From: CALDTK01 sp045110575
GTDB taxonomy: Bacteria; Bacteroidota; Bacteroidia; Chitinophagales; Saprospiraceae
DNA length: 64,000 nucleotides
NCBI GenBank assembly: GCA_045110575.1
Contig: JBGCGF010000015.1
Coordinates: 62,001 to 126,000, forward strand
Reading direction: 5' to 3'
Of this stretch, positions 16,942 to 25,004 are shown piece by piece; positions within the stretch are counted from its first letter, which is position 1; the number at the start of each line of letters is the position of its first letter. Both the position numbers and the translations under genes were made by a program. The notes beneath the pieces are model-generated. The model was not told where the DNA came from, searched no databases, and saw nothing but the letters and a program-made list of their open reading frames with translations.

Positions 16942-17478
16942 TTGAAAAAGAAGAAAATAGACCAACGCTGGACACTCTTCCTCGATAGAGATGGTGTCCT
17001 TAATCGCCGCATTATTGGTGGTTACGTCACGAAAACAAGCCAATTCGAATGGTTGCCAGGAGTGCTTCAGGCACTGCATTACCTCACGGATCGCTTTGGC
17101 GTTTCCGTCGTTGTCACGAATCAACAAGGTGTAGGCAAAGGCTTAATGACGAAAGAAGATCTTACGTCTATTCACTCAATGATGACGCAGCAAGCAAGCT
17201 TTGCGAATGCATCTATTGACGCAGTATACGCATGTCCTGAACTAGCCGACGGTAACCCGAAATGCAGAAAGCCTAATACAGGAATGGGCAAACAGGCAAA
17301 AAAGGAATTCCCTCAGATTGATTTTGAGAAGTCAGTCATGGTAGGTGACAGCGAATCTGACATAGAATTCGGCATAGGACTAGGTATGAAAACGATTTTC
17401 ATCGGTCCCAAGAAGAGTAAAGCTGCTGATAAGACTTTCCCAAACCTTTGGGAATTCGCTCAGTGGTTAGGGGCGTAA
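16942..17478 (+). CDS. gmhB: D-glycero-D-manno-heptose 1,7-bisphosphate phosphatase-like HAD enzyme
   Basis: A 178-residue HAD phosphatase. Motif I is LFLDRDGVLN (Asp15 and Asp17), motif II VVVTNQQGVGKG, the cap region has the Cys-rich loop CPELADGNPKCRKPNTGM typical of GmhB zinc binding (reduced here), and motif IV is MVGDSESDIEFG. GmhB removes the C7 phosphate during ADP-heptose synthesis for LPS; histidinol-phosphate phosphatase is an alternative specificity. The start is TTG, since no ATG exists between it and the catalytic motif. The gene overlaps the convergent Smr gene by 12 bases. Confidence 0.8.
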   Translation: MKKKKIDQRWTLFLDRDGVLNRRIIGGYVTKTSQFEWLPGVLQALHYLTDRFGVSVVVTNQQGVGKGLMTKEDLTSIHSMMTQQASFANASIDAVYACPELADGNPKCRKPNTGMGKQAKKEFPQIDFEKSVMVGDSESDIEFGIGLGMKTIFIGPKKSKAADKTFPNLWEFAQWLGA

Positions 17479-18459
17479 CATCACTTCAGTTGCACCATGT
17501 CCATACTTCGGGTGGAACTCGTGCTTGAAGCCTTCCAGATCTCCCATCTTCGAAAGTTGGTCGTGGATGCGGTTCCTAAGCGAGCCTTTACCTTTTCCGT
17601 GAATCAAGAAGACGCGCTGAATACCCAAACGGATTGCTACGTTTAGGTAATCGTCCATGTTCTTCAGTTGAACCTCTAGCATCTCCGTTGGAGTCATGCT
17701 TGTGTGGTCATCAACGAGTTTCTCAATGTGCAGATCCAGCTCCGTATTGAATTCTGCGGCAGCAGTAACTCCATACTTTCTGATTGCATGAACCTTCTTG
17801 ATCTCAGCTACTGGAGGAGCATTTTCCTTCGTGTACTCCTGAATCGTCGGTTTTACCTCTCTGACAATTTTCACTTTCGTGAAAACATCAAACACAGAGA
17901 TTTGGTCAGGGTACCAGCTCACCGTTTTGATGCTCTTGTGAAAAAGCTTCGGCTTGAGCTTGAGGATTTTTTCCTGCATGCTGTCAGTTCCAGCCTCCGC
18001 TTTTCGGCTTACCTGAATCTCGACACTCGCGCTCTCATTCAATAGATCTCTATAGAGGTGTCCCATTTCGAGTCCTCGAGTCGGACCGAGAAGGCCATGC
18101 TTTGCCCATTGTTGACCTCTCTTGGAGATCATTCGAGCAGCATAGACCAGCGTCTCTTCACTAAAGTTGAGGAGGTAACCATTGAAATTTAGTTCACCAA
18201 CCGGAAGGAAGGCGAATTGAACTTGCGGTCCGTTGACATCTGGATATAGTCGTATGTCGCCTGCTTGTTCTTGCACAGACTCAGTACTCGTGCTGCTTTG
18301 CGTGCCTAAAACGGGATCGATGTCATCTTCATGAACAGGGAAACGTTCGTGGTCCAAAGAAGCTTCAACGAGATATTGACCGTGCTCCATTTGGCTTATC
18401 ACCTTGGCGCGTTCTCGTGTGTGCTTAAGAAGAATTGTTTGACCTGGTGAAAGCTGCAT
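17467..18459 (-). CDS. DUF2027 / Smr-domain protein
   Basis: A 330-residue cytoplasmic protein. An N-terminal SH3-like segment (MQLSPGQTILLKHTRERAKVISQ) and an MutS2-like middle lead to a C-terminal Smr domain from about 245 (ELDLHIEKLVDDH) with the family's IQRVFLIHGKGKGSLRNRIH loop and a final GHGATEVML. Smr domains nick or bind branched DNA or act on stalled ribosomes; in Bacteroidota this DUF2027 fusion has no settled role. A TACCTTTG box ends only a few bases before the start codon, so the transcript may have almost no leader. One copy of the iterated motif (A-T form) lies at 17873-17886. Confidence 0.8.
   Translation of the reverse strand: MQLSPGQTILLKHTRERAKVISQMEHGQYLVEASLDHERFPVHEDDIDPVLGTQSSTSTESVQEQAGDIRLYPDVNGPQVQFAFLPVGELNFNGYLLNFSEETLVYAARMISKRGQQWAKHGLLGPTRGLEMGHLYRDLLNESASVEIQVSRKAEAGTDSMQEKILKLKPKLFHKSIKTVSWYPDQISVFDVFTKVKIVREVKPTIQEYTKENAPPVAEIKKVHAIRKYGVTAAAEFNTELDLHIEKLVDDHTSMTPTEMLEVQLKNMDDYLNVAIRLGIQRVFLIHGKGKGSLRNRIHDQLSKMGDLEGFKHEFHPKYGHGATEVMLRP
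17873..17886 (+). repeat. Iterated motif, A-T form
   Basis: ACTTTCGTGAAAAC: the outer pair of the first eight bases is A-T in place of G-C. Inside the Smr gene. Confidence 0.65.
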
Positions 18460-18464
18460 GGCTC

Positions 18465-18472
18465 AAAGGTAA
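18465..18472 (-). promoter_or_regulatory. Probable -7 box of the Smr gene
   Basis: On the minus strand the bases read TACCTTTG, an exact match to TAnnTTTG, ending 5 bases before the ATG at 18459. This spacing would give a leaderless or nearly leaderless mRNA, which is plausible in a group that makes little use of Shine-Dalgarno sites. Confidence 0.35.
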
Positions 18473-18648
18473 GAGCCTGACCTACGAAATAGCCATCTGG
18501 TGAAATTCAGTTGAATATTAGATTGAACAAGGCGCGGCGAGGTCCATGGCACTCTATTTTGTGTGGGATCAAATCCACAAGTGCTTGCGATTTTTCAGTG
18601 AGCGAAGTAATTGTACGCGAGACACACAGTCGATCGTCAGGCTGGTTT

Positions 18649-19335
18649 ATGTTTGTGGCAAATTCTAGTGTAATCGAAGTTTCTAATCGACGATGGCGCA
18701 TTGCGCAAGCTGCAGAGATCAGGTGGTGGAAACGCTACTTGGCAAAGCAACCTGTAGAGGAGTATGCGGGCTGGAAGAAAGGTTATTGGTCTTCTTTGTT
18801 GGAGACACTCAAGCTTTCGCCAAAACCCAATGCAAGTGTCCTCGATGCGGGCTGTGGCCCAGCGGGAATCTTTACAGCACTCGAGCATTGTCAAGTTGAA
18901 GCGGTAGATCCCCTTTTAACACAGTACGATGAACTGGATCACTTCGATCGTTCGAAGTATCCTCACGTTCGCTGGCACGCACAACCGTTGGAGTCGTTCA
19001 ATGCAGAGCACGTCTTCGACTATGTGTTTTGTCTGAACGTAATCAACCACGTACGTGACCTTGATGTCGCAACGGAGGTTTTGGCGAAAGCTGCAAAACA
19101 CGGAGGGACACTCGTCATTAGTGTAGACGCACACCGTCACAATTGGCTAAAACCCATTTTTAGGGCGATACCAGGTGATATACTTCACCCACATCAACTT
19201 GATCTTGCTGACTATGAGGATCTATTTCATCGACATGGGATGGAAGTGATCGACAAACTCTTGTATCGAGAAGAATTCCTGTTTGACTACTGGGTCTTTA
19301 CGCTGCGCTTAAAAGGAAGCCAAACAGCTCTCTAA
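18649..19335 (+). CDS. Class I SAM-dependent methyltransferase
   Basis: A 228-residue cytoplasmic enzyme. Motif I is VLDAGCGPAGIF, motif II lies near VEAVDPLL, and a motif IV-like strand is FDYVFCLNVINHVRD. The family transfers methyl groups from SAM; the substrate cannot be told. The ATG at 18649 (MFVANSSVIEV) is chosen over an upstream in-frame ATG at 18511, whose extension looks non-coding. It overlaps ridA by one base (TAATG), so ridA and queE are probably cotranscribed. Two iterated-motif copies in opposite orientation lie inside. Confidence 0.75.
   Translation: MFVANSSVIEVSNRRWRIAQAAEIRWWKRYLAKQPVEEYAGWKKGYWSSLLETLKLSPKPNASVLDAGCGPAGIFTALEHCQVEAVDPLLTQYDELDHFDRSKYPHVRWHAQPLESFNAEHVFDYVFCLNVINHVRDLDVATEVLAKAAKHGGTLVISVDAHRHNWLKPIFRAIPGDILHPHQLDLADYEDLFHRHGMEVIDKLLYREEFLFDYWVFTLRLKGSQTAL
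18813..19091. repeat. Iterated motif pair in methyltransferase gene
   Basis: GCTTTCGCCAAAAC forward at 18813-18826 and reverse at 19078-19091. Confidence 0.85.
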
Positions 19336-19718
19336 TGGAGGTATCAAAATTTGACAGCGGTACTCCATGGGAGTCAACAATCAAGTATTCGCGAGCAGTG
19401 AGACGAGGAAACTTCGTTGCTGTGAGTGGAACTACCGCAATGGATAAGGATCAACTTGTAGGTCCAGGAGATGCTGGTAAGCAAGCTCTATTCGTTTTTG
19501 AGAAAATTATCCATGCACTTGAACAGGTCGGCGCGGGAATTGAAGATGTAGTCCGTACTCGGATGTATATCACGAACCCTGCTGATGCAGAAGCCGTAAC
19601 CCAAGCGCATGCGCAGGTGTTTACGGATGTACGACCAAGCACAACTTTACTCGTAGTAGCAGGGTTTATCGACCCAGCCCTACTAGTTGAAATCGAAGCA
19701 GACGCCTTTATACTGTGA
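19335..19718 (+). CDS. ridA: RidA/YjgF enamine/imine deaminase family protein
   Basis: A 127-residue protein with the complete RidA pattern: YSRAVRRGNFVAVSGTTAMD, a middle region GKQALFVFEKIIHALEQVGA, DVVRTRMYI (the conserved catalytic Arg region), RPSTTLLVVAGFIDPALLVEIEADA. RidA hydrolyses reactive enamines from PLP enzymes; some members have other hydrolase roles. Forms a trimer. Sits between a methyltransferase and queE with overlaps at both ends. Confidence 0.85.
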   Translation: MEVSKFDSGTPWESTIKYSRAVRRGNFVAVSGTTAMDKDQLVGPGDAGKQALFVFEKIIHALEQVGAGIEDVVRTRMYITNPADAEAVTQAHAQVFTDVRPSTTLLVVAGFIDPALLVEIEADAFIL

Positions 19719-20356
19719 GTTACTCCGTAAAAGAAACCTATTACACGCTGCAAGGCGAAGGTGCCCAAGCAGGCAGGGCTGCCGTATTCTTAAGGTTTGC
19801 TGGTTGCAACCTCTGGACGGGGCGTGAAGAAGACCGACACAAAGCGGTCTGCAAGTTTTGCGATACCCAATTCGTCGGAACCGATGGGATAGGAGGGGGC
19901 AAATTTGCTTCTGTTGAGGCATTAGCTGCTCATGTTGCTTCTTTTTGGCCAGAAGGCGACAACGTTAATCGGTATGTCGTCTGCACGGGTGGTGAACCTG
20001 GTCTTCAACTCGATCAGGCTGCGGTCCTTGCATTGCAAGCGATTGGTTTTGAAGTAGCAATCGAATCAAACGGCACCGTCGTTCTTCCTGAAGAAATTGA
20101 CTGGGTCTGCATCAGCCCGAAAGCCGGATCAAAAATCGTGGTAAATCGAGGTGATGAACTGAAGTTAGTCTTCCCTCAAGTTGAGGAGGAAGCTCACCCT
20201 TCACGCTTTGTCGATTGGAAATTCGATAATTTTTTCCTTCAGCCACTAGATGGTGTTGATACTGCAGGAAATACGAAAGCGTGTATAGCGTTTTGCTTAG
20301 CTAATCCGCAATGGAAGCTTGGTGTGCAGATGCACAAGGTGGTAGGGATAGACTAG
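19715..20356 (+). CDS. queE: 7-carboxy-7-deazaguanine synthase
   Basis: Radical SAM enzyme converting 6-carboxy-tetrahydropterin to 7-carboxy-7-deazaguanine in queuosine synthesis. It opens with YSVKETYYTLQGEGAQAGRAAVFLRFAGCNLW. The iron-sulfur cysteines are Cys31, Cys46 and Cys49, a CX14CX2C spacing that is known for QueE and differs from CX3CX2C. Substrate and SAM sites follow (CTGGEP, then IESNGT and CISPKAGS). The start is a GTG overlapping the ridA stop by four bases. Length (213) is normal. A short hairpin without T-run follows (20355-20372). Confidence 0.9.
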   Translation: MSYSVKETYYTLQGEGAQAGRAAVFLRFAGCNLWTGREEDRHKAVCKFCDTQFVGTDGIGGGKFASVEALAAHVASFWPEGDNVNRYVVCTGGEPGLQLDQAAVLALQAIGFEVAIESNGTVVLPEEIDWVCISPKAGSKIVVNRGDELKLVFPQVEEEAHPSRFVDWKFDNFFLQPLDGVDTAGNTKACIAFCLANPQWKLGVQMHKVVGID

Positions 20357-20372
20357 CCAGCCTAAGCTGGCT
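20355..20372. repeat. Short hairpin after queE
   Basis: AGCCAGC and GCTGGCT pair around the loop CTAA, right at the queE stop. There is no T-run, so it could protect the mRNA end more than terminate. A real terminator follows 460 bases later. Confidence 0.4.
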
Positions 20373-20374
20373 CC

Positions 20375-20535
20375 GTCCTGAGAACCACTGGTTCGCAGGA
20401 ATGCTAGCGTGTAGTAGCGATTCTCAAATATTGATCTCGAAGGACTAAAGCACCTTCTCTGTATGTTATACATACACAGGCCCCTTGGCCACGAATGTTG
20501 TTGTCCTGAGAACCACTGGTTCGCAGGAATGCTAG
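20375..20535. repeat. Two identical copies of the GAACCACTGGTTCG repeat
   Basis: A 33-base stretch starting gtcctgagaaccactggttc occurs identically at 20375-20407 and 20503-20535. It is the same family as the two copies at the window start. Between them lies a small palindrome at 20461-20475 (GTATG...CATAC). No gene is visible in 20357-20810. Confidence 0.75.
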
Positions 20536-20645
20536 TATCTAGAACAAGGGCCAAAGGTTTCCTAAACTTGTCGAAGAACTCTGTGGCGACTGCCTTGGGC
20601 GCGGGCTTTAGCCCAGCGCACATCCCAAACGAGCATCCTACTAGT

Positions 20646-20767
20646 AGTCTATCTTCTAGTAGCGCAGCGGTCTTGTAACGAAGTGGTCTCACGTCTTAAC
20701 AAACGTGCCTGCATGCAGTCTAGCCTTCAGCAGCGCAGCGGTCTTGTAACGAAGTGGTCTAACGTCT
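20646..20767. repeat. Pair of ~50-bp direct repeats, 71-bp period
   Basis: Two copies (20661-20696 and 20732-20767, with looser homology extending about 15 bases to the left) share agcgcagcggtcttgtaacg and aagtggtct. Reading frames through both give the same pseudo-peptide RPLRYKTAALL, which is a by-product of the repeat and no gene. Confidence 0.65.
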
Positions 20768-20830
20768 TTTCTCCGGATTGCTCCTTCGTCGCGATCCCTT
20801 GAGGGGGTGTTGCAAAGCTTCCGCTTTGAC

Positions 20831-20866
20831 AAGGGCCTTGCTTTGCAAGGTGGCCCTTTTGTTTTT
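20831..20866 (+). terminator. Intrinsic terminator facing right (queE side)
   Basis: The hairpin AAGGGCC...GGCCCTT encloses a CCTTGC-TTT-GCAAGG stem and is followed by the T-rich run TTTTGTTTTT. It would stop transcripts entering from the queE side before they cross tRNA-Ser in antisense. Confidence 0.65.
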
Positions 20867-20902
20867 CTACGACTCGCTGAAGCAAGCTTCGATTCGCTGT
20901 AG

Positions 20903-20942
20903 AAAAACAAAAGGGCCATTTCGACTCTCGCCGAAATAGCCC
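20903..20942 (-). terminator. Intrinsic terminator of tRNA-Ser
   Basis: On the minus strand the stem AAGGGC/GCCCTT, with the inner pair ATTTCG/CGAAAT, is followed by TTTTGTTTTT. It begins about 20 bases after the tRNA 3' end and shares its T-run palindrome with the opposing terminator. Confidence 0.7.
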
Positions 20943-20962
20943 TTGTCAAAGCGGAAGCTTTG

Positions 20963-21047
20963 CGGAGGAGGAGGGATTCGAACCCCCGGTACCTCTCAGT
21001 ACGTCTGTTTTCAAGACAGGTGCATTAAACCGCTCTGCCACTCCTCC
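20963..21047 (-). tRNA. tRNA-Ser(TGA)
   Basis: An 85-base class II tRNA. Acceptor GGAGGAG pairs with CTCCTCC, the discriminator is G as expected for serine, the anticodon loop CTTGAAA gives anticodon TGA, there is a long variable arm (ACTGAGAGGTACC area), and the T-loop is TTCGAAT. The 3' CCA is not encoded. It ends at the base where the outer arm of the neighbouring palindrome starts. Confidence 0.95.
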
Positions 21048-21064
21048 GTGAGTGTAATGCGCCG

Positions 21065-21072
21065 CAAATGTA
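21065..21072 (-). promoter_or_regulatory. -7 box of tRNA-Ser
   Basis: Minus-strand TACATTTG is an exact TAnnTTTG match 17 bases before the tRNA 5' end. No clear -33 TTG was seen at the usual spacing. Confidence 0.45.
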
Positions 21073-21155
21073 ACCGCTTCTTTATTCTTTCGCCACCAAA
21101 ATTCAAGAAATTTTCATCTCTTTTCGTGATGTACTTTCGGGCCAAACACAGAACT

Positions 21156-21941
21156 ATGAAAAACCTACTCTTTATCGTAGCTGCAGGCCTTGTTTTTGGG
21201 TCCTGCAACTCGAGTACATCAGCAGAAGATGCTGTTAGCGAAGTTGTCGAAACAGTGTCGACTCCTAAAATTACTGTCTCTCCGAAGGCTCCGGGCATGG
21301 ATTTTCCAGATGCGACCATCACTGACTGGGGCTTTACCGACGGTGACTTCAAGTTTGATGTAGATGCGTCTACCTATGAACTAGGTCAGCAAACAGCAGA
21401 TGCAAGCAGTATCATGTGTGCTAACTCAGGTAAGGGGCAGCACATCCACCTTATCGTAGACAACAAACCGTACGCAGCGAAGTACACGCCGAAGTTCGCT
21501 TACGAACTTGAAGATGGTGATCACCAGATCCTCGCGTTCCTTTCTCGTAGTTACCACGAGAGTATCAAAACACCAGCAGCTCACCGCGCAGTTAATGCAA
21601 CGGTAGCCGGCAATAGCTTCACGAAGGTGGAGCCGATTACAAACCCTATGCTCTTCTATTCACGTCCAAAAGGAACGTATGTAGGCAAAGACGCACAAAA
21701 GCTTCTTCTCGATTTCTATCCAGTCAATGTCCAGCTTGATGCGGACCATCAGGTGAAAGTAGAGACCAATGGAGAGACATTTATGCTCGATAAATGGCAA
21801 CCATATGTGCTAGAAGGACTACCAATGGGAGAAAATACAGTCACTTTGACCTTAGTTGACGGTGAGGGCAAACGCATCGAAGCGCCTCATAATCCAGTAA
21901 GTAGAACGTTTTCACTACAGGCAGATCCACTATCTGAATAA
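21156..21941 (+). CDS. Lipoprotein of unknown function
   Basis: A 261-residue exported lipoprotein: signal MKNLLFIVAAGLVFGSC with lipobox VFGSC (Cys17), a Ser/Glu-rich linker, then a beta-rich domain. It has two parts: residues about 45-140 with HIHLIVDNKPYAAKYTPKFAYELEDGDHQILAF, and about 180-255 with LDFYPVNVQLDADHQVKVETNG, both like immunoglobulin or DUF4399-type beta modules (the H-x-H-x-x-x-D...Y...DG.H.l.a pattern). The ATG at 21156 is favoured because it makes the signal peptide; a longer frame running back over tRNA-Ser is spurious. A TACTTTCG box precedes it at 21132-21139. Function unknown. Confidence 0.75.
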   Translation: MKNLLFIVAAGLVFGSCNSSTSAEDAVSEVVETVSTPKITVSPKAPGMDFPDATITDWGFTDGDFKFDVDASTYELGQQTADASSIMCANSGKGQHIHLIVDNKPYAAKYTPKFAYELEDGDHQILAFLSRSYHESIKTPAAHRAVNATVAGNSFTKVEPITNPMLFYSRPKGTYVGKDAQKLLLDFYPVNVQLDADHQVKVETNGETFMLDKWQPYVLEGLPMGENTVTLTLVDGEGKRIEAPHNPVSRTFSLQADPLSE

Positions 21942-21992
21942 AAAAATGCGTTTGACCGCAGGATTTTTTGTCTTAGATATCTTTTGACTTCC

Positions 21993-22000
21993 TATCTTCG
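21993..22000 (+). promoter_or_regulatory. Possible -7 box of tRNA-His
   Basis: TATCTTCG, one base off TAnnTTTG, 40 bases before the tRNA. A TTTTTTG stretch ends 22 bases upstream, slightly further than the usual 19-21. Confidence 0.35.
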
Positions 22001-22039
22001 CGGCCGCTAAGGTTACTTGCTTGCAGGTGACCCGCACAC

Positions 22040-22114
22040 GGTGGTTGTAGCTCAGTTGGTTAGAGCGCCGGTTTGTGGTACCGGAGGTCGGGGGTTCGAA
22101 ACCCCTCATCCACC
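22040..22114 (+). tRNA. tRNA-His(GTG)
   Basis: Includes the extra G-1 at 22040 facing C73, diagnostic of tRNA-His. Acceptor GTGGTTG pairs with CATCCAC with one U-U mismatch, D-arm AGCTCAGTTGGTTAGAGC, anticodon loop TTGTGGT giving GTG, T-loop TTCGAAA. CCA is not encoded. A terminator follows nine bases later. Confidence 0.95.
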
Positions 22115-22122
22115 CTAAAATT

Positions 22123-22158
22123 CGCCCTACCTGCCTTGGCAAGTGGGGCGTTTTTTGT
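22123..22158 (+). terminator. Intrinsic terminator after tRNA-His
   Basis: Stem CGCCCTACCTGCC / GGCAAGTGGGGCG with wobble pairs and a TT loop, followed by TTTTTTG. It lies only about 30 bases before the leuS start, so leuS must have its own promoter overlapping or following it, or depend on read-through. Confidence 0.75.
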
Positions 22159-22184
22159 TTGTTTTGTGTTCTCAACTTAGAATT

Positions 22185-25004
22185 ATGGCTTTCGATCCGA
22201 CATCCTACGAAGCAAATTGGCGTCAATCATGGCGCGACAACGGCATTTACAAGGTCGAAACCCCGAAAGCTGGGGAATCAGCCAAGCCTAAGTTTTTCGT
22301 ACTCGACATGTTTCCGTATCCAAGTGGTGCAGGACTTCATGTCGGACACCCACTCGGTTACATCGCTTCGGACATCTACTCTCGCTATAAGCGTATGACG
22401 GGCCACAACGTATTGCACCCAATGGGTTACGATGCGTTTGGCTTGCCAGCAGAGCAGTACGCGATTCAAACAGGTATTCACCCTTCTGAGTCGACAGCAA
22501 CCAACATTAAGCGATACCGCGAGCAGTTTGACCTCATTGGTTTCTCTTTCGACTGGGATCGTGAAGTTCGAACTACTGAACCACAGTATTACAAGTGGAC
22601 GCAGTGGGCATTTGCACGCATGTTTGAGTCGTACTACGATACGGCTGAGAACAAGGCTATGCCGATCAGTGACCTCGTTTCAGCTTTCGCCAAAACAGGA
22701 AACGCTGACATCAAGGCAGCTACAGAATCAAAAGACACCTTTTCAGCAGAAGAGTGGAATGGGTTTTCGCGAAAGCAGAAATCTGAAGCGCTGATGAACT
22801 ATCGCATCGCTTACCGCCGTACAAGCTTTGTGAACTGGTGTGAAGAGCTCGGTACCGTGCTTGCTAACGATGAGGTCGTTAACGGCGTCAGTGAGCGAGG
22901 TGGCTTCCCCGTAGAGAAAAAGGCAATGCTCCAGTGGAGCCTTCGTACGAGTGCTTATGCGCAACGCCTACTTGATGGTTTGAGCGATATTGACTGGACT
23001 GAAAGTCTCAAAGCGCAGCAGCGGAACTGGATCGGTCGATCTAGCGGTTGTCAGATGTTCTTTGAGTTGGAAGGTCACGCTGAAAAGCTTGAAATCTATA
23101 CGACACGTCCAGATACCATTTTCGGAACCACGTTCATGGTGCTCGCACCGGAGCACCCGATGGTTGACGCACTCACAACGAGCGATAACAAGACTGCAAT
23201 TGATGCATACCGTGATCGTGCAGCAGGTCGCAGCGACATCGAGCGTCAAGCTGATGCAAAAGAAGTGAGCGGTCAGTTCACAGGTAGCTACGCAATCAAT
23301 CCTTTCAGCGGAAAGAAGCTTCCTGTTTACATCGCAGAGTATGTTCTCGTTGATTACGGTACAGGTGCGATAATGGCTGTGCCTAGTGACGACGAGCGCG
23401 ATGAGCGTTTTGCCAACCACTTTGGAATTGATATCATCTCAGTTGTCGATCGCCCAGAAGGAAGCAGTGCTTCTGACAAGGTTGGAACGATGATCAACAG
23501 TGATTTTCTCAATGGCATGAAGGTCAAAGAGGCAATCAAAAAAGCAAATTACGAGGTCAAGAGCCGCGGTATTGGTCAAGCGACCACTAATTTCAAATTG
23601 CGTGATGCGAACTTCTCGCGTCAACGCTATTGGGGAGAGCCTTTCCCTATCATTTATGATGCGGAAGGTATTCCTGAGCTTGTTTCTGACGATCAACTTC
23701 CTGTTGAACTTCCTAAGCTAGATGATTACAAGCCAGCACCAGGTGGTGACGGTCCACTCGCTCGCGCAAAAGATTGGGTAAACCTACCTAATGGCTACAC
23801 ACGTGAGACGGACACCATGCCTGCAGTAGCAGGAAGCTCCTGGTATTTCCTCCGCTTCATGGATCCGAACAATCCGGATGCAATTGCAAGCAAGGAGGCA
23901 ATGGAATACTGGGAATCTGTCGACCTATACGTAGGTGGTACAGAGCACGCTGTAGCCCACTTGTTGTATGCGCGTTTCTGGCAAAAGTTCCTTTTCGATC
24001 TTGGAAAAGTACCTGTTGCAGAGCCGTTTAAGAAGCTGATCAATCAAGGAATGATCCAAGGGGTCATTGAGACGATTTACCTCCACAAGGAGGATAAGTA
24101 CTTTGCTTCGGCAGACCTAGTCACGGATGAAAATCGTGATGACTTTGCCCCGAATTACGTGCTGGTTGATTACATATCAGACTACGGCTTTGATGACCGT
24201 CCAAGCCACCTGACAGCTGAGAACATCGCTTCTTTCAAAGCATGGCGTCCAGACTACAAGGACACAGAGTTCCGCTTTGGAGCAGACAAGGACAAGTTCT
24301 TCTCACACAGTGAGGTAGGCAAGATGTCTAAGTCACGCTACAACGTGGTTAACCCTGACTTGATCATCGAGAAGTACGGTGCAGACACGTTCCGTATGTA
24401 CGAGATGTTCCTTGGTCCGATTGAGGCACACAAGCCTTGGAATACCAACGGTATCGAGGGCGTCTACAAGTTCTTACGTCGATTCTACTCGTTGTTCTAC
24501 AATGAGGATGATCAGCTAATCGTAACAGATGCTGCGCCAACCAAGGAGCAGCTCAAGACGGTTCATGCGACAATCAAGAAAGTCCGCGAAGACATAGAGC
24601 GTTTTGCGATGAACACCTGCGTCAGTGCCTTCATGGTTTGCGTCAATGAGCTTCGTACCTCGAAGTGTCAGAGTCGTGAAGCATTAGAGCCATTGGTTCG
24701 CCTGCTCGCACCTTTTGCCCCGTACATGACGGAGCAACTTTGGAGTGACCTCGGCAATTCAGGTAGCGTGCACCATGCGGAGCTTCCTTCTCACGATGAG
24801 AAGCACCTTATGGAAAGCGAGATTGAATATCCTATCAGTGTAAACGGTAAGAAGCGCACGACTGCTATGTTCAGCGTAGATGCTACAAAAGCCGACATCG
24901 AAAAGACAGCTTTAGCACTTGAGGCTGTACAACCTTTCATCGAAGGGAAGACCATCAAGAAGGTGATCGTTGTGCCGGGGAGGATGGTCAATATTGTTGT
25001 GTAG
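22185..25004 (+). CDS. leuS: Leucyl-tRNA synthetase
   Basis: A 939-residue class I synthetase charging tRNA-Leu. HIGH is present as HVGH (52-55) inside PYPSGAGLHVGHPLGY, the editing domain has TTRPDTIFGTTFMVLAPEHP, and KMSKS sits at 713-717 in full form. An insertion around residues 155-205 (DLVSAFAKTGNADIKAATE, then DTFSAEEWNGFSRKQ) holds two iterated-motif copies 80 bases apart. The start ATG at 22185 gives MAFDPTSYEANW, the normal family start. The last seven codons form one arm of a perfect 24-base hairpin. Confidence 0.95.
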   Translation: MAFDPTSYEANWRQSWRDNGIYKVETPKAGESAKPKFFVLDMFPYPSGAGLHVGHPLGYIASDIYSRYKRMTGHNVLHPMGYDAFGLPAEQYAIQTGIHPSESTATNIKRYREQFDLIGFSFDWDREVRTTEPQYYKWTQWAFARMFESYYDTAENKAMPISDLVSAFAKTGNADIKAATESKDTFSAEEWNGFSRKQKSEALMNYRIAYRRTSFVNWCEELGTVLANDEVVNGVSERGGFPVEKKAMLQWSLRTSAYAQRLLDGLSDIDWTESLKAQQRNWIGRSSGCQMFFELEGHAEKLEIYTTRPDTIFGTTFMVLAPEHPMVDALTTSDNKTAIDAYRDRAAGRSDIERQADAKEVSGQFTGSYAINPFSGKKLPVYIAEYVLVDYGTGAIMAVPSDDERDERFANHFGIDIISVVDRPEGSSASDKVGTMINSDFLNGMKVKEAIKKANYEVKSRGIGQATTNFKLRDANFSRQRYWGEPFPIIYDAEGIPELVSDDQLPVELPKLDDYKPAPGGDGPLARAKDWVNLPNGYTRETDTMPAVAGSSWYFLRFMDPNNPDAIASKEAMEYWESVDLYVGGTEHAVAHLLYARFWQKFLFDLGKVPVAEPFKKLINQGMIQGVIETIYLHKEDKYFASADLVTDENRDDFAPNYVLVDYISDYGFDDRPSHLTAENIASFKAWRPDYKDTEFRFGADKDKFFSHSEVGKMSKSRYNVVNPDLIIEKYGADTFRMYEMFLGPIEAHKPWNTNGIEGVYKFLRRFYSLFYNEDDQLIVTDAAPTKEQLKTVHATIKKVREDIERFAMNTCVSAFMVCVNELRTSKCQSREALEPLVRLLAPFAPYMTEQLWSDLGNSGSVHHAELPSHDEKHLMESEIEYPISVNGKKRTTAMFSVDATKADIEKTALALEAVQPFIEGKTIKKVIVVPGRMVNIVV
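22683..22776. repeat. Iterated motif pair in leuS
   Basis: GCTTTCGCCAAAAC forward at 22683-22696; GCTTTCGCGAAAAC reverse at 22763-22776. Both fall in the leuS insertion around residues 167-198. Confidence 0.85.

Larger units (their letters stand above)
20812..20963. repeat. Nested palindrome (cruciform) abutting tRNA-Ser
   Basis: An outer pair of perfect 25-base arms (20812-20836 and 20939-20963), an inner pair of perfect 19-base arms (20852-20870 and 20899-20917), and three smaller hairpins: 20836-20850, about 20879-20890, and 20918-20937. The right outer arm ends exactly at the tRNA-Ser discriminator base. The element folds as a multi-arm junction on either strand and includes two opposed intrinsic terminators. 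Confidence 0.8.

Noticed and set aside
20297..20949. Two minus-strand frames sharing the peptide RPLRYKTAALL
   Set aside because: The shared peptide comes from the 71-bp-period direct repeat; no family, no start context, and the region is made of repeats.
20939..20963. tRNA attachment site of an integrated element
   Set aside because: The abutting arm is part of a local palindrome; no integrase, no duplicated tRNA end at the far side was found.
21083..21100. Motif-like ctttcgccaccaaaa before tRNA-Ser
   Set aside because: It has a two-base insertion relative to the iterated motif and was left out of the count.
20943..21155. N-terminal extension of the lipoprotein frame over tRNA-Ser
   Set aside because: It reads antisense through the tRNA; the ATG at 21156 gives a proper lipoprotein signal.
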